From: Pelecanus crispus
Taxonomy: Eukaryota > Chordata > Aves > Pelecaniformes > Pelecanidae
Assembly: GCF_030463565.1 (NCBI RefSeq)
Contig: NC_134655.1
Span: forward strand, 6,832,372-6,896,371
Direction: 5' to 3'
Length of the DNA stretch: 64,000 nt
Shown in pieces: positions 55,243-64,000 of the stretch (the stretch's first letter is position 1; each line of letters opens with the position of its first letter). Position numbers and translations under genes: made by a program. A model generated the notes under the pieces. That model was given only the letters and a program-made list of their open reading frames with translations, ran no database searches and was not told the origin of the DNA.

Positions 55243-64000
<8,758 letters not shown>

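Overview
The window is avian nuclear DNA. It has large AT-rich introns, short vertebrate-type exons with GT-AG junctions, CR1 LINE tails carrying the ATTCTATG-type 3' repeat, and a SINE made of a tRNA-Ile-like head fused to a CR1 tail. From memory, SINEs of that structure are typical of perching birds, so a passerine is suggested but not proven. Only two protein-coding genes are supported, lying tail to tail. This is the order of THOC2 and GRIA3 on human Xq25, so the linkage looks conserved.

Left, + strand, 1-2.5 kb: the last five coding exons (144 codons plus stop) and a 3'UTR exon of THOC2, a subunit of the TREX/THO mRNA export complex. The last coding intron is a textbook minor-spliceosome AT-AC (U12-type) intron. 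From 2.5 to 15.9 kb is intergenic DNA. It holds two CR1 fragments, extra + strand polyadenylation signals to 5.78 kb, a GC-rich stretch (about 9.4-15.9 kb) with two minisatellites, and no convincing gene.

Right, - strand, 15.9-63.1 kb: the 3' half of GRIA3, an AMPA receptor subunit. It comprises a long 3'UTR, exon 16 (M4 and C-tail), exon 15 (flip), exon 14 (flop), exon 13 (S2 lobe), exon 12 (M3) and exon 11 (end of S1, M1 and pore loop with an unedited Gln codon). Numbering follows the usual GRIA scheme. Exons are in phase and give 394 codons plus stop with either cassette. Upstream exons lie beyond 64 kb.

The regulatory content centres on GRIA3. The RNA hairpin for ADAR editing at the R/G site is intact at the exon 13 donor, with the A-C mismatch at the editing position. 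Flip and flop are 17 kb apart, and including both or neither would give a premature stop. The flip exon also has an AT-rich inverted repeat over the region where its branch point and polypyrimidine tract should lie, a possible undescribed structural control of flip inclusion. No tRNA gene, CRISPR array, intact transposon or new protein system was found.
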